64,000 nucleotides of DNA from Kineosporia mesophila (lineage in GTDB: Bacteria; Actinomycetota; Actinomycetes; Actinomycetales; Kineosporiaceae), in the NCBI RefSeq assembly GCF_021129235.1, contig NZ_JAJOMA010000017.1:102788-166787 (forward strand). The letters run 5' to 3'. Position 1 is the first letter of the stretch; each line of letters begins with the position of its first letter. Below, piece by piece: positions 55,979-64,000 of this stretch. The notes under the pieces are model-generated. The model was not told the origin of the DNA and did no database searches. It saw only the letters and a program-made list of their open reading frames with translations. The translations under genes and the position numbers were made by a program.

Positions 55979-58078
55979 TCAGCAGACCTCGGAGACGTCC
56001 TGCGCGCTGGAAGGATCGGTCGGCTCCGGAGTCGCTTCCTCGTCCTTGCTCTTCTTCTTCGTCGTCGTCACCGCGGCACTGGAACTGACGGTGGGGGCCG
56101 GGCTGGTGGTCAGCGTGACACCGGGTGTGGCACCAGGTATGGCACCGTCGGCCGGACTGCTCGTGGCGCTGGCACTGGGTGTAGCTGTCGCGCTCACGGC
56201 CGCCTTCTCGGACTTCTCGATGGCCTTGGTGACCTGCCGGTGGATCAGGTCGTAGTCCGGGTCGGTGCGGTCGGCGACCACGTCGTCCGTAAAGGGAAGG
56301 CTGGTGACCTCGGCGCCCTGCACCCGCGTGGCCAGGTCCACCCAGGCCTGGATGTCCGACTGCGGGATGCCCGTGGACATGTTGTCCTTCAGCGCCTTGG
56401 CGATCTTCGGGAAGTTCTTGGCCACGGTCACCGGGTCGGCCTGATCGGTCACGGCCGCGATCACGCACCGCTGGCGGCGCATCCGGTCGTAGTCGCTGGT
56501 GCTCCACCGCGAGCGCGCGAACCACAGCGCGCGCCAGCCGTTCATGTGCTGGTTGTCGCCGGGCTCGATGTAGCCGATGGTCTCGTCCGGGCGCTCGGAG
56601 TTACCGCCGATGGGCAGTCGCTCGTCGACGTTCAGGGTGACGCCGCCGATGGCGTCGATGAGGTCCTGGAAACCCTTGAGGTTGAGCATGGCGTAGGTGT
56701 CGATCGTGAGACCGGTGACCCCGGTGACGGCGTCCTCGGTGGCCTTCAGGCCCGGGTTCTCGTACTTGGCGTAGCCGGGGGCGTCCAGGGCCCAGGTCCA
56801 GACGGCGTTGAGCAGGCACGACTCGTCCGCGCACCGGTAGCCGTCGGGCCACGCCTCGGCTCCGGGGCTGTCCTTGCGGAACGGCACCCGTTCCAGGTTG
56901 CGGGGCAGGCTGAACAGCACGGTGTTGCCGCTGGCGGGCTGAATACTGGCCACGATCAGGGTGTCCGGGCGGATGCCCTCCCGGTCGGCGCCGGCGTCGG
57001 ACCCGATCAGCAGCACGTTGATGCGCTCGGTGCCGGCCCAGGGATCCTCTTCGACGGCGGCGGGTTTGACGACGTCCGCGTCGGCGTCCACGTCACCGGC
57101 GCTGTCGAAAACGCTCAGGACGAGGTCGCGCTGGACCAGGGCGTAATCGGTGACGCCGTAGGTGGGCACGCCGATGCCGGCCACCAGGACGACCACGACG
57201 AGCCAGCCGACGATCTTCTGGTTGCGGGCCAGTGGGACGCGGCGGTGCAGCTGGGTGCCGGTCAGCACGACGATCAGGGCCCAGAGGACGCCGGTCCCGA
57301 CGGCAACGATCGCGAGGACGAGGAGCCGGTGCGGGTCGACGGCGAACGAGACCCCGCGCCGCAGGATGTCGCCGCGCAGGGCCCAGACCGCGAGCCAGGC
57401 CAGGGCCACGACGGCGACCCCGAGAACGAGCGCCCCGATCCGGCGACGGCCGGCCGCCAGCAGGCCCAGGCCCGGGATCAGTGACCCGACCACAGTCCAG
57501 GCCAGGACCCAGGTCAGGCCGCGATCGGTGGGGGTGGCGTCGCCGGTGGGGGCAGGCTCGTCAGCGGGTACGGCGTCATCAGAGGATGCGATCTCGTCGG
57601 GGGACGCCGTGTCATCAGTGGGCACCGTGTCATCGGTGGGCACCGGGTCATCGGTGGGCACCGGGTCGCTGTTAGGCACCGGGTCATCAGTGGGCACCGG
57701 GTCGCTGTTGGGCACCGGGTCATCGGTGGGCACTGTGTCTCTGTTCGGCACCGGGTCGCTGTTGAGCACCGTGTCATCGGTGGACACTGTGTCGCTGTTG
57801 GGCGCCGGGTCGCTGGTGGGCGCCGGATCGCTATTGGGCGCCGGGTTGTCGGTGGACACCGGGTTGTCGGTGGACGCTTCTCGGGCGGGCGAGGTCGTGT
57901 CCTCGGTGGACGCGGCGTCGCCTGTGGAAACGGTGTCGCTCACGGACGCGGTATCAGCGGGGGACGCGGTACCGGCCGACCCCGGCTGCTCGCCGTCCGC
58001 TGTGGTGTCCGGTGTGGGCTCCGCCGGTTTCAGCGGAGTCTCGTCCTCACCGGTGGGGTGAGCGTCAGCGGGACTCAC
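55979..58078 (-). CDS. LytR-CpsA-Psr (LCP) family protein with acidic repeat N-terminus
   Basis: 699 residues from GTG 58078. Residues about 1-185 are a Pro/Thr/Ser/Asp low-complexity tail containing 6-residue repeats of the DPVPTD/DPVPNS/DTVPTD type. Four hydrophobic helices follow (about 190-320). The extracellular LCP domain is about 345-590: INVLLIGSDAGADREGIRPDTLIVASIQ, SLPRNLERVP, GVTLNVDERLP, ALWFARSRWSTSDYDRMRRQRCVIAAV, carrying the conserved Asp/Arg residues that bind the polyprenyl diphosphate. A Ser/Thr/Ala-rich tail ends it. LCP enzymes attach wall polymers to peptidoglycan. Extra helices and a long acidic cytoplasmic tail are unusual for the family, which normally has one helix. 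Confidence 0.9.
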   Translation of the reverse strand: MSPADAHPTGEDETPLKPAEPTPDTTADGEQPGSAGTASPADTASVSDTVSTGDAASTEDTTSPAREASTDNPVSTDNPAPNSDPAPTSDPAPNSDTVSTDDTVLNSDPVPNRDTVPTDDPVPNSDPVPTDDPVPNSDPVPTDDPVPTDDTVPTDDTASPDEIASSDDAVPADEPAPTGDATPTDRGLTWVLAWTVVGSLIPGLGLLAAGRRRIGALVLGVAVVALAWLAVWALRGDILRRGVSFAVDPHRLLVLAIVAVGTGVLWALIVVLTGTQLHRRVPLARNQKIVGWLVVVVLVAGIGVPTYGVTDYALVQRDLVLSVFDSAGDVDADADVVKPAAVEEDPWAGTERINVLLIGSDAGADREGIRPDTLIVASIQPASGNTVLFSLPRNLERVPFRKDSPGAEAWPDGYRCADESCLLNAVWTWALDAPGYAKYENPGLKATEDAVTGVTGLTIDTYAMLNLKGFQDLIDAIGGVTLNVDERLPIGGNSERPDETIGYIEPGDNQHMNGWRALWFARSRWSTSDYDRMRRQRCVIAAVTDQADPVTVAKNFPKIAKALKDNMSTGIPQSDIQAWVDLATRVQGAEVTSLPFTDDVVADRTDPDYDLIHRQVTKAIEKSEKAAVSATATPSASATSSPADGAIPGATPGVTLTTSPAPTVSSSAAVTTTKKKSKDEEATPEPTDPSSAQDVSEVC
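57597..57880. repeat. 18-bp minisatellite inside the LCP gene
   Basis: About fifteen imperfect 18-base units (GGCACCGGGTCATCGGTG type on the plus strand) encode the 6-residue acidic repeats. Units differ in a few bases. Number is probably variable between strains. Confidence 0.75.
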
Positions 58079-58310
58079 CCGCGCCTCCTGTCGTCCTCAG
58101 CAGTTCACGATGAAAGACGACCGGCAGCAAGGGGCTGCCGGCCGTCCCTCGCTCCCCGCGGTGAACCGGTCGGCGGTCACTCAGCGGATTGACAAGGTCG
58201 CGCAAAGTGGTTGCCCGGCGCGTGCTTTAACTGTAGAGCCAGATTCGGATCCGCGACATCCGTGAGGACCCCGGGCGTTGAACACATCTGAACTTCACAG
58301 CCGGTCGGGC

Positions 58311-59555
58311 TCAGCGGCGCCGGCCGGCCATCCACTGCCAGACGTGGGTGCCGTCGATGCTCGGGTCGTTGCGGGCCAGATAGATCCAGGACCAGTGGCC
58401 GGGGAACCGGTAGCCGTCGCGTTCGACGTGCTCGTAGAGGGTGGCCCGGGAATGAGGGACGAGGTCGTGGGCGTGCATCGTGTTGGCCACCGGGTCCACG
58501 GTGGTGTCGTCCAGGGAGGCGATCAGCCAGGTCGGTGTGGTGATCGCCCGCAGGTCCGCGTCGGGGACCAGCGGTGGGGTGCCCGCGACGACTCCGCAGA
58601 CGGGCACCGAGGCGGCGAACAGGCGGGGATAGACCGTGGTCATCTTCAAACTCATGTAGCCGCCGTTGCTGCACCCGGCCACGTAGATCCGGTCGGGGTC
58701 GATGTCGCGCCGGGCGCAGACCTCCCGCACGACCTGGCGGATGAGCGGCGCGAAGCGGGGTCCGTCCTCCATCCAGTAGGAGGTGCTCTGCGGGGCGACG
58801 ACGTGGGCGCCGCCGAAGATCTGCTGCGCCGGCCCGGTGGCGAAGCCGAGCGCACCCCGGTTGGCGCGCAGCGTGGTCTCGTTGTCGTAGTAGCCGTCGG
58901 GCAGCGAGGCTCCTTCTCCCCCGCCGTGCAGCCAGACCACGAGCGGGCGCCGGCCCCGGCGCGGCGGTGAGTAGAGCCGGTACTTCAGGCCCGCCGCGCT
59001 CTCGTGGTACCCGAAGGCGTCCACCTCTGGATTGACCAGCCCGCCCTGCACGAAACGGGATATCAGCAGCGGCTTTCCGTGACGCCGGGTAAGAGGGGCG
59101 CGTTGCGTGAGGGTGTAGACCAGGTCGAGCCGAACGTTGCGCCCCCGGCTGGCAATGTAGCCCAGCGTGCCGGCGCCGGCCTGCCCCTCGCCGTGCTCCA
59201 GCTCGAGCACGATGTTGCCGCGCCGGTCGAGCCGCGCCGCGGTCACCGGGCGGTCGAGGTCGTACAGGGCACCCGCCTCGGGGGTGATGGGGCTGGTCGC
59301 CCGAGCGTGCACGGTGAAGGTCTCGCGGGAGAGGCTGTCCGGGGCGATCGGCCCCAGCCGCGCGGTGTCGAGCGTGATCGTGGTGACCTGTTCACCGCCG
59401 TCGAGCGTCTCGGCGCCGAGAAGGAACCCGGTGCCGGCCGAACGGCCGGACGAACGGGTGGCGGACGCGTGGGCGGGGAGGCCGGGAACGACCACTCCGG
59501 CAGTGATTCCCAGGCCGGCGGTGAGAACGCCCCGACGGCTGATCGGAAGAGACAT
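58311..59555 (-). CDS. Tat-exported esterase/polymer depolymerase-like hydrolase
   Basis: 414 residues; AAGGAG 6 bases before ATG 59555 fixes the start. Tat-type signal SRRGVLTAGLGITAGVVVPGLPAHA. About 45-190 is a beta domain (Ig-like, as in Esterase_PHD-type enzymes with an N-terminal module). The alpha/beta hydrolase about 200-414 has LVVWLHGGGEGA, nucleophile VAGCSNGGYMSLKM, acid Asp in ASLDDTTVDP and catalytic His near GHWSWIYLARNDP. Related to bacterial esterases acting on polyesters or feruloyl/acetyl groups of plant cell wall. Substrate not settled. Confidence 0.85.
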   Translation of the reverse strand: MSLPISRRGVLTAGLGITAGVVVPGLPAHASATRSSGRSAGTGFLLGAETLDGGEQVTTITLDTARLGPIAPDSLSRETFTVHARATSPITPEAGALYDLDRPVTAARLDRRGNIVLELEHGEGQAGAGTLGYIASRGRNVRLDLVYTLTQRAPLTRRHGKPLLISRFVQGGLVNPEVDAFGYHESAAGLKYRLYSPPRRGRRPLVVWLHGGGEGASLPDGYYDNETTLRANRGALGFATGPAQQIFGGAHVVAPQSTSYWMEDGPRFAPLIRQVVREVCARRDIDPDRIYVAGCSNGGYMSLKMTTVYPRLFAASVPVCGVVAGTPPLVPDADLRAITTPTWLIASLDDTTVDPVANTMHAHDLVPHSRATLYEHVERDGYRFPGHWSWIYLARNDPSIDGTHVWQWMAGRRR

Positions 59556-59685
59556 ACGAGCTCCTTGTCCTTGTCTTCCTTGACGTTTGGACATGGGAAT
59601 GCTTGATGCTCGAGCGCCCACAATGTAACCCGGCCGAAAACCGGGCACAATAGCCCCGACCGGCGCAACCCGCGGGCGGTCCGGC

Positions 59686-60960
59686 TCAGTTCTCGGCCGA
59701 CTCCGCCGTGCGCTGCCCGGCCGAGACCGCGTCCTGCCAGGCGCTTTCCGGGCTCTTGCCGCCCTCCACGTTGGCCAGTTCGGTGACGTACGAAGAGGCG
59801 ATGGCGGCGTTGCCGGGCGCGTCGTAGACGGTGGGCAGCTGCTGCGCGGCCGGGCCGAAGACCTCGATGGTGGACTGCCCGCCGTAGAAGGGCTGCCCGG
59901 CGGTGAGGGCGGGCAGCGCATAGGCCGCGGGAACGGCGGGGAAGACGGCCGCCTCGGTGAACGCCTTGCCCTCGTTCTGCGGGGTGAGCAGCTCCCGGAT
60001 GTAGGCGAACGCCAGCTCGGGGTCCCGGCAGGTGGCGGGCAGGGTGAGGTAGGAACCGCCGATGTTGCCCGGGCCGCCGGGACAGGCGGCCACCCGCCAG
60101 TCCCCGAAGGTTCCCGGCGCCACCGAGGCGATGTCCAGACCGTTCCAGGCCGGGCCCAGGTGCCCGGTAATCACCCCGGCCTCCAGGGCCGAGCCGAACG
60201 CGGCGTCGGCGTAGAGACCGGCCTGCAGTCCCTCGGTGATCGAGCGGACGGCCAGGTCCCAGGCGGTGCGGACGGTGTCGCCGTCACCGATGAAACCGCC
60301 GTCGCGGGCGATGAAGGTCTGAGCCTGCTGCGCGAGGGCCACGGCGAACACGTCGGTGGAGTTGCGGACGGAGAACGTGCCCGGCAGGCGGCGTTTCAGC
60401 TGGCGGGCGCAGGCGAACCAGCCCTCCCACGACGACATCCGGCCGGCCAGGGTCTCCACGTCGGTGGGCAGGCCGGCCCGCTTCCACAGGTCGGCCCGCA
60501 GGAACAGGGCGGTGGGGCCGAGGTCGATCGGCAGGCCGATCTGCTTGCCGTCGCCGGTGGCCGCCTGAGCGTACTTGGCCGGGGCGAAGGAGTCCGCGAT
60601 CTCCCGGGCCCCCAGGGTGTTCAGGTCCAGGAAGAACCGGGAGAGGGTCAGGAAGGTGGGCATGTCCTCACCCTTGACGCCGGTGATGTCGGGCACCGTG
60701 GTGCCGGCCGACAGCGTGGTGGTCAGCCGCTGCCCGAAGTCACCCGGCACGATCTTCGTGGTGATGTCGGCCCGCCCGACGAAACTCGCGGTCACGTTCT
60801 TGACCACGGCGTCGGACAGGGCACCGTCCCAGCACCAGAACGTCAATGGCCTGCCGGGGGCACGCGGCGTGCCGCTCCCCTCCTCACCGCAGGCCGCGAG
60901 TGCTCCCGCCAGGCCCATCGCACCGGTGGCGGACAGGAACGTTCGGCGGGTCAGCGTCAT
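59686..60960 (-). CDS. orphan extracellular solute-binding lipoprotein (sugar type)
   Basis: 424 residues. Tat/lipoprotein signal: TRRTFLSATGAMGLAGALAAC with the lipobox Cys about residue 24. Family 1 binding-protein pattern (SBP_bac_1): LTFWCWDGALSDAVVKNVTASF, VPDITGVKGEDMPTFL, IGLPIDLGPTALFLRADLWKRAGLP, the GHLGPAWNGLDIASVAPG hinge region, and LGGSYLTLPATC-like GNIGGSYLTLPA. These bind oligosaccharides for ABC importers, but no permease or ATPase gene is present. Instead its ATG overlaps the stop of the upstream GGDEF-EAL gene (ATGA at 60957-60960), so the two are made together. Confidence 0.9.
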   Translation of the reverse strand: MTLTRRTFLSATGAMGLAGALAACGEEGSGTPRAPGRPLTFWCWDGALSDAVVKNVTASFVGRADITTKIVPGDFGQRLTTTLSAGTTVPDITGVKGEDMPTFLTLSRFFLDLNTLGAREIADSFAPAKYAQAATGDGKQIGLPIDLGPTALFLRADLWKRAGLPTDVETLAGRMSSWEGWFACARQLKRRLPGTFSVRNSTDVFAVALAQQAQTFIARDGGFIGDGDTVRTAWDLAVRSITEGLQAGLYADAAFGSALEAGVITGHLGPAWNGLDIASVAPGTFGDWRVAACPGGPGNIGGSYLTLPATCRDPELAFAYIRELLTPQNEGKAFTEAAVFPAVPAAYALPALTAGQPFYGGQSTIEVFGPAAQQLPTVYDAPGNAAIASSYVTELANVEGGKSPESAWQDAVSAGQRTAESAEN

Positions 60961-63713
60961 GTCAGGCTCCGGGAGGGGTGGCCCGGCTGCGCCGGGATCC
61001 CGGTCGCCCGGGGTGGGATGAGTTGCCGGGGAAGAATTTCCGCTGCTTCCGGGGTGAGCGGGCGGGAGAACAGGTAGCCCTGGGCCTCTTCGCAGCCGTC
61101 GGCCCGCACCCGGGCCAGCTGGTCCTGTGTCTCGATGCCCTCGGCGATGACGCGCAGTTGGAAGGTCTGTGCGGCCCGCGTGATCAGGGTGGCGAGCTGG
61201 TGGTGGCCGATGTCGTCGGAATCGATGAAGCTGCGGTCGATCTTGAGGATGTCGGCCGGGGTGCCGGACAGCGCGCTGATCGAGGTGAAGCCGGTGCCGA
61301 AGTCGTCGATGGCCACCTGCACCCCCCGTTCGCGCAACAGCCGCAGGTGCTCGCGGGCACGCGGGTCGTCGGTGAGTACGGTCTCGGTGATCTCGACGAC
61401 CAGGAGCGTGGGCGGCAGGCCGCTGGCGGCCAGGGCGTCCGCGACGTCGTCGAGGATCCGGTTGTCGGCCAGGTGCCGTCCGGAGATGTTCACCGCGATC
61501 GTGGGCTCGTTCTCCCCCGGCACGAATCCGGCCTGCCCCGCCGCCCGCCAGCGGGCGGTGCGGTCGGTCGCCTCGTGCAGCACCCAGCGGCCCAGGTCGC
61601 AGACGAACGACGAGGCCTCCGCGGCGGCGATGAAGATGTCCGGGCGCACCGGGCCCACACCCGGGCGGTTCCAGCGGGCCAGGGCCTCGAACCCGACCAG
61701 GACGCCGGTGGTCAGGTTCACCACCGGCTGGTAGTTCAGGTGCAGTTCCCCGGCCTCCAGGCCGGCGCGCAGCGCGATCTCCATCTCGGCCCGTTCCGAC
61801 AGCTCGGCCCGCAGGCCGTCGTCGAAGATCTCGGCCCGGCCGCGGCCCAGCCGCTTGGCCCGGTAGGCCGCCACGTCGGCCTCGGCGATCAGGCTGTCGG
61901 CCGTGCTGGTCGCCGACGAGACCGCCACCCCGACGCTGGCACCGATCCGAACCTGCTTGACGGTGGTGCCGCCCACATTCATCGGGCCCGACCAGCTGAC
62001 CGCGCTGATCACCCGGCGTCCCAGATCGAGCAGCACGTCGGGGTCGCGGATGCCCTCGATCGTCACGACGAACTCGTCGCCGCCCAGCCGCCCGGCCGCG
62101 TCCCCGGGCCGCAGGGTGGCGGTCAGGCGGTCAGCCACCTCGCACAGCACCTGGTCACCGACCGCGTGCCCGTGGGTGTCGTTGACCAGCTTGAACCCGT
62201 CCAGGTCGATGAACAGCACCCCGGTGCCGGGCGCGCCCTCGCGCCGGCGGTCCTCGCCGGCCAGCAGCCCGGCCAGGTGCCCGAGGATCTGGGCCCGGTT
62301 GGCCAGGCCGGTCAGGGCGTCGTGCGTGGCCTGGTGGGTGAGTTCGTCCTGCAGCGCCTCCCGGGCCCGGAAGCCCTCCACGATCTGCTCGACCGAGGCG
62401 TGCACGACGTCTCCCAGCGGCCCCGGCAGCGGTTCCTGCCGCAGCAGCGTCTCGGCGTTCCCGTTCACCACCGCCCGGGCCTGTTCCTGCACGCGCCGCA
62501 GCCCCGCGACGGCCGACGACAGGGCCAGCGCGGCCGTGCGCAGCTCGCGAGGGCCTCGTGGCACGACATCCACCAGATGACCCTGGCTGATCTCCTGGGC
62601 ACCGGCGGCCAGCGAGCGCATCGACGAGGTCAGCCAGCGCGCCACCAGCCCGGCGTTCGCCAGGGACAGCAGGACCAAGGCCAGGCAGAGGGTGAGAGTG
62701 GTGCGACGCTGGGTCAGGGCCGCGGTGTGATCGTCGCCGGCCCCGGCGGTCACCTCGGCCACGGCATCCTGCAGCACCACGGCCAGGGCGTCGTCGCGAC
62801 GCCGGCTGCGCTCGCCGAGACCGGGCAGGGCGCCGGTCGGCAGCACCTGCCGGGTGGGGTCCAGGGCCTGCCGGGTCAGGAGCTGCGAGAACGCGGTGAC
62901 GGTGGCGTTGTTCTGGTAGATCGCCCAGTTGTGCCGCACCGGGCCGGTGGTGAAGTCGTCAGCGTAGTCGGCCAGCTTGGTGTAAGTGCCCCAGGAGGCG
63001 ATCCAGCCGCTCTGGGCGATGCCGGCGAGCGCGGCCGGCAGCACCCGGGAGGCGAAGAGCTCACCCAGTTGCCGGCTGGCGGCCTCGCTCAGCGACAGGA
63101 GCTGGTTGAGGTCCTGCAGGGCCGCGACGCTGCGGGAGCTGAGCCCGGCGGAGACCGCCTCGGTGCTGGCCCAGCGCTGCCCCGAGGCCAGTTTCGAGGA
63201 GCTGAGCCCGAAGTTGCGCACCACGTTCACCAGCGGCTGACCGCTCTGGTCGGCCGCCGACCGGGCGAAGGCGATGGAGTTGCGGGCATCGGTCACGACC
63301 GCGAGCAGCTTCCGGTCCGAGGAACCGGCCAGAGCGGCGGAGATCGTCCGGTCGGTCAGGGCGCGGGCCTGCTCGACGACCGCGGGCTCGGTGACCCGCA
63401 GGGTCGCGCTGCGGTCAGGCGGGAACCCGGCCCGGGTGGCCGTCGCCTCGTCCGCGACCACGTGCACGAGCATCGTGGGCAGCAGCTCGGCGTCGGCGGC
63501 CCGGCGGGCGGCGTCGAGCAGCTCCACGGCGGAGACCAGACGCTGGGCCCGCAGGGCCCGGTCGGCCGCCCGGTCGGCCGCGACCACCGACACCCCGCCG
63601 ATGAACGCGGTGGCCACCAGGGGCAGCAGGGTGAGCACGGCCAGGGGCTGCCAGACCGGCCGGCCCCGCTGCCCGAGCAGAGCCCGCCGCCGGGCGCGGC
63701 CGCTCACCGGCAT
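60957..63713 (-). CDS. membrane GGDEF-EAL sensor (3), coupled to a binding lipoprotein
   Basis: 918 residues from ATG 63713; the frame is open to 63806, but its first 31 codons lie in a GTGATCATGC element and look non-coding. TM1 about 21-45, large helical extracytoplasmic domain about 46-335, TM2 about 340-360, HAMP-like segment about 361-415, then GGDEF about 450-620 and EAL about 640-900. Catalytic motifs are intact: RLGGDEFVVTI, FEALARWNRP, NISGRHL, VEITETVL, IDDFGTGFTSI, LKIDRSFI, IAEGIET. The periplasmic-type domain is not a recognised PAS or CACHE fold by eye and may be contacted by the solute-binding lipoprotein encoded next. Confidence 0.92.
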   Translation of the reverse strand: MPVSGRARRRALLGQRGRPVWQPLAVLTLLPLVATAFIGGVSVVAADRAADRALRAQRLVSAVELLDAARRAADAELLPTMLVHVVADEATATRAGFPPDRSATLRVTEPAVVEQARALTDRTISAALAGSSDRKLLAVVTDARNSIAFARSAADQSGQPLVNVVRNFGLSSSKLASGQRWASTEAVSAGLSSRSVAALQDLNQLLSLSEAASRQLGELFASRVLPAALAGIAQSGWIASWGTYTKLADYADDFTTGPVRHNWAIYQNNATVTAFSQLLTRQALDPTRQVLPTGALPGLGERSRRRDDALAVVLQDAVAEVTAGAGDDHTAALTQRRTTLTLCLALVLLSLANAGLVARWLTSSMRSLAAGAQEISQGHLVDVVPRGPRELRTAALALSSAVAGLRRVQEQARAVVNGNAETLLRQEPLPGPLGDVVHASVEQIVEGFRAREALQDELTHQATHDALTGLANRAQILGHLAGLLAGEDRRREGAPGTGVLFIDLDGFKLVNDTHGHAVGDQVLCEVADRLTATLRPGDAAGRLGGDEFVVTIEGIRDPDVLLDLGRRVISAVSWSGPMNVGGTTVKQVRIGASVGVAVSSATSTADSLIAEADVAAYRAKRLGRGRAEIFDDGLRAELSERAEMEIALRAGLEAGELHLNYQPVVNLTTGVLVGFEALARWNRPGVGPVRPDIFIAAAEASSFVCDLGRWVLHEATDRTARWRAAGQAGFVPGENEPTIAVNISGRHLADNRILDDVADALAASGLPPTLLVVEITETVLTDDPRAREHLRLLRERGVQVAIDDFGTGFTSISALSGTPADILKIDRSFIDSDDIGHHQLATLITRAAQTFQLRVIAEGIETQDQLARVRADGCEEAQGYLFSRPLTPEAAEILPRQLIPPRATGIPAQPGHPSRSLT

Positions 63714-63798
63714 GCGCCCCGGCCGGGACCCTGGTTGATCGGCACCGACAGTATGTCGGCACCCGTCCGCCGGGGGTTGAGCGTCCCCGCCCCCGGCC

Positions 63799-63877
63799 GT
63801 GATCATGCGAACCGGCCAGGAAACCAGACCCCCTGTTCGTGATCATGCACAAGAAGGTGGCCAACCTTCGTGCTCAC
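63799..63877. repeat. two GTGATCATGC elements and a bulged hairpin
   Basis: GTGATCATGC at 63799-63808 and 63839-63848. The second continues into a hairpin GAAGGT-GGCCA-ACCTTC (63853-63869), and the outer segments GCAC/GTGC and GTGA/TCAC also pair. This looks like a decayed version of the long palindrome at 48839. Confidence 0.6.
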
Positions 63878-63881
63878 CGCG

Positions 63882-64000
63882 CTAGACGGCCGGGCGCAGG
63901 GGCGTGGCGGGGTGTGCCGGCTCACCGACCAGGTGGGCCCGCACCCGCCACCCGCCCAGGGGCGAGCGGCCCACCTCGAGTGGCCCGCCGCCGGCCGCCG
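63882..64000 (-). CDS. C-terminal end of an unidentified protein
   Basis: A minus-strand frame is open from the window edge to a TAG read at 63882-63884. About 38 residues are visible (ending LVGEPAHPATPLRPAV), with third positions almost all G or C and WRVRAHLVGEP looking like a beta strand and turn. Too short to assign. Confidence 0.55.
   Translation of the reverse strand, partial: AAGGGPLEVGRSPLGGWRVRAHLVGEPAHPATPLRPAV

Noticed and set aside
57162..58061. Plus-strand frame with Ser-Val-Gly-Thr-Gly repeats
   Set aside because: It is the complement of the LCP minisatellite; the minus-strand frame continues into a real LCP domain.
1..64000. tRNA, rRNA, insertion sequence, integrase or att site
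   Set aside because: None found when reading for tRNA-like arms, transposase motifs or long terminal inverted repeats; absence cannot be proven by eye.

Overview
The window is a GC-rich, densely packed bacterial chromosome segment. Nearly all third codon positions are G or C and GTG starts and 4-base ATGA or GTGA gene overlaps are common. It carries an IdeR/DmdR-type iron box, a DUF7455 protein, an LCP wall-assembly protein, FAD urate hydroxylase and Tat or Sec exported hydrolases, and several promoters look leaderless. This points to a soil-type actinomycete (Actinomycetota). I cannot place it below that level from sequence alone. No rRNA, tRNA, CRISPR array, transposase or integrase was seen.

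Layout. 0-3 kb: end of an amidohydrolase, kynureninase and an ArsR-type regulator as one overlapping operon (tryptophan/kynurenine breakdown). 3.1-6.4 kb: a heterodimeric ABC transporter. 6.5-12.4 kb: xanthine dehydrogenase (xdhA-xdhB-xdhC, minus strand) facing FAD urate hydroxylase hpxO (plus), so hypoxanthine/xanthine to urate to 5-hydroxyisourate. 12.4-16.7 kb: a zinc-ribbon-like DUF7455 protein, a FUSC membrane protein and a GGDEF-EAL enzyme. 16.7-22.5 kb: three regulator/target modules, each with a visible operator (TetR with NmrA-like oxidoreductase; TetR plus acetyltransferase with an MFS pump; MarR with an FAD monooxygenase). 22.6-24.3 kb: idi and a polyprenyl diphosphate synthase. 24.4-28.7 kb: lipoprotein GH10 xylanase, superoxide dismutase with a coupled small gene, and a PepSY membrane protein. 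28.7-31.8 kb: a gene-poor stretch, a methyltransferase and an AraC-type regulator. 31.8-36.8 kb: M18 aminopeptidase, then an iron box and a second heterodimeric ABC transporter, paralogous to the first.

36.8-42.6 kb holds small unrelated genes: HNH-like protein, O-methyltransferase, exported M15-like peptidase, WYL regulator, a MarR-SnoaL fused ORF, a phage-type WDGH protein and a GrpB-family protein. 42.6-50.4 kb is rich in exported enzymes: PL11 rhamnogalacturonan lyase, phospholipase A2, M1 metallopeptidase and an alpha/beta hydrolase, plus an iron-type alcohol dehydrogenase and a TetR gene. 50.5-53.3 kb: a small hypothetical gene, a GNAT gene and an XRE-cupin regulator divergent from a threonine dehydratase-like enzyme. 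53.3-63.7 kb (all minus): a second GGDEF-EAL protein, an LCP protein with an acidic repeat tail, a Tat esterase, and an orphan sugar-binding lipoprotein translationally coupled to a third GGDEF-EAL sensor.

Most noteworthy: (i) both ABC pairs show complementary loss of ATPase motifs, so one subunit keeps only the LSGGQ signature and the other keeps Walker A/B and the H-loop; (ii) an orphan solute-binding lipoprotein shares a 4-base overlap with a cyclic-di-GMP enzyme that has a large extracytoplasmic region; (iii) a dispersed intergenic element built on GTGATCATGC includes near-perfect long palindromes with a shared core; (iv) a divergent TetR/MFS promoter has mirror-image, apparently leaderless start architecture.
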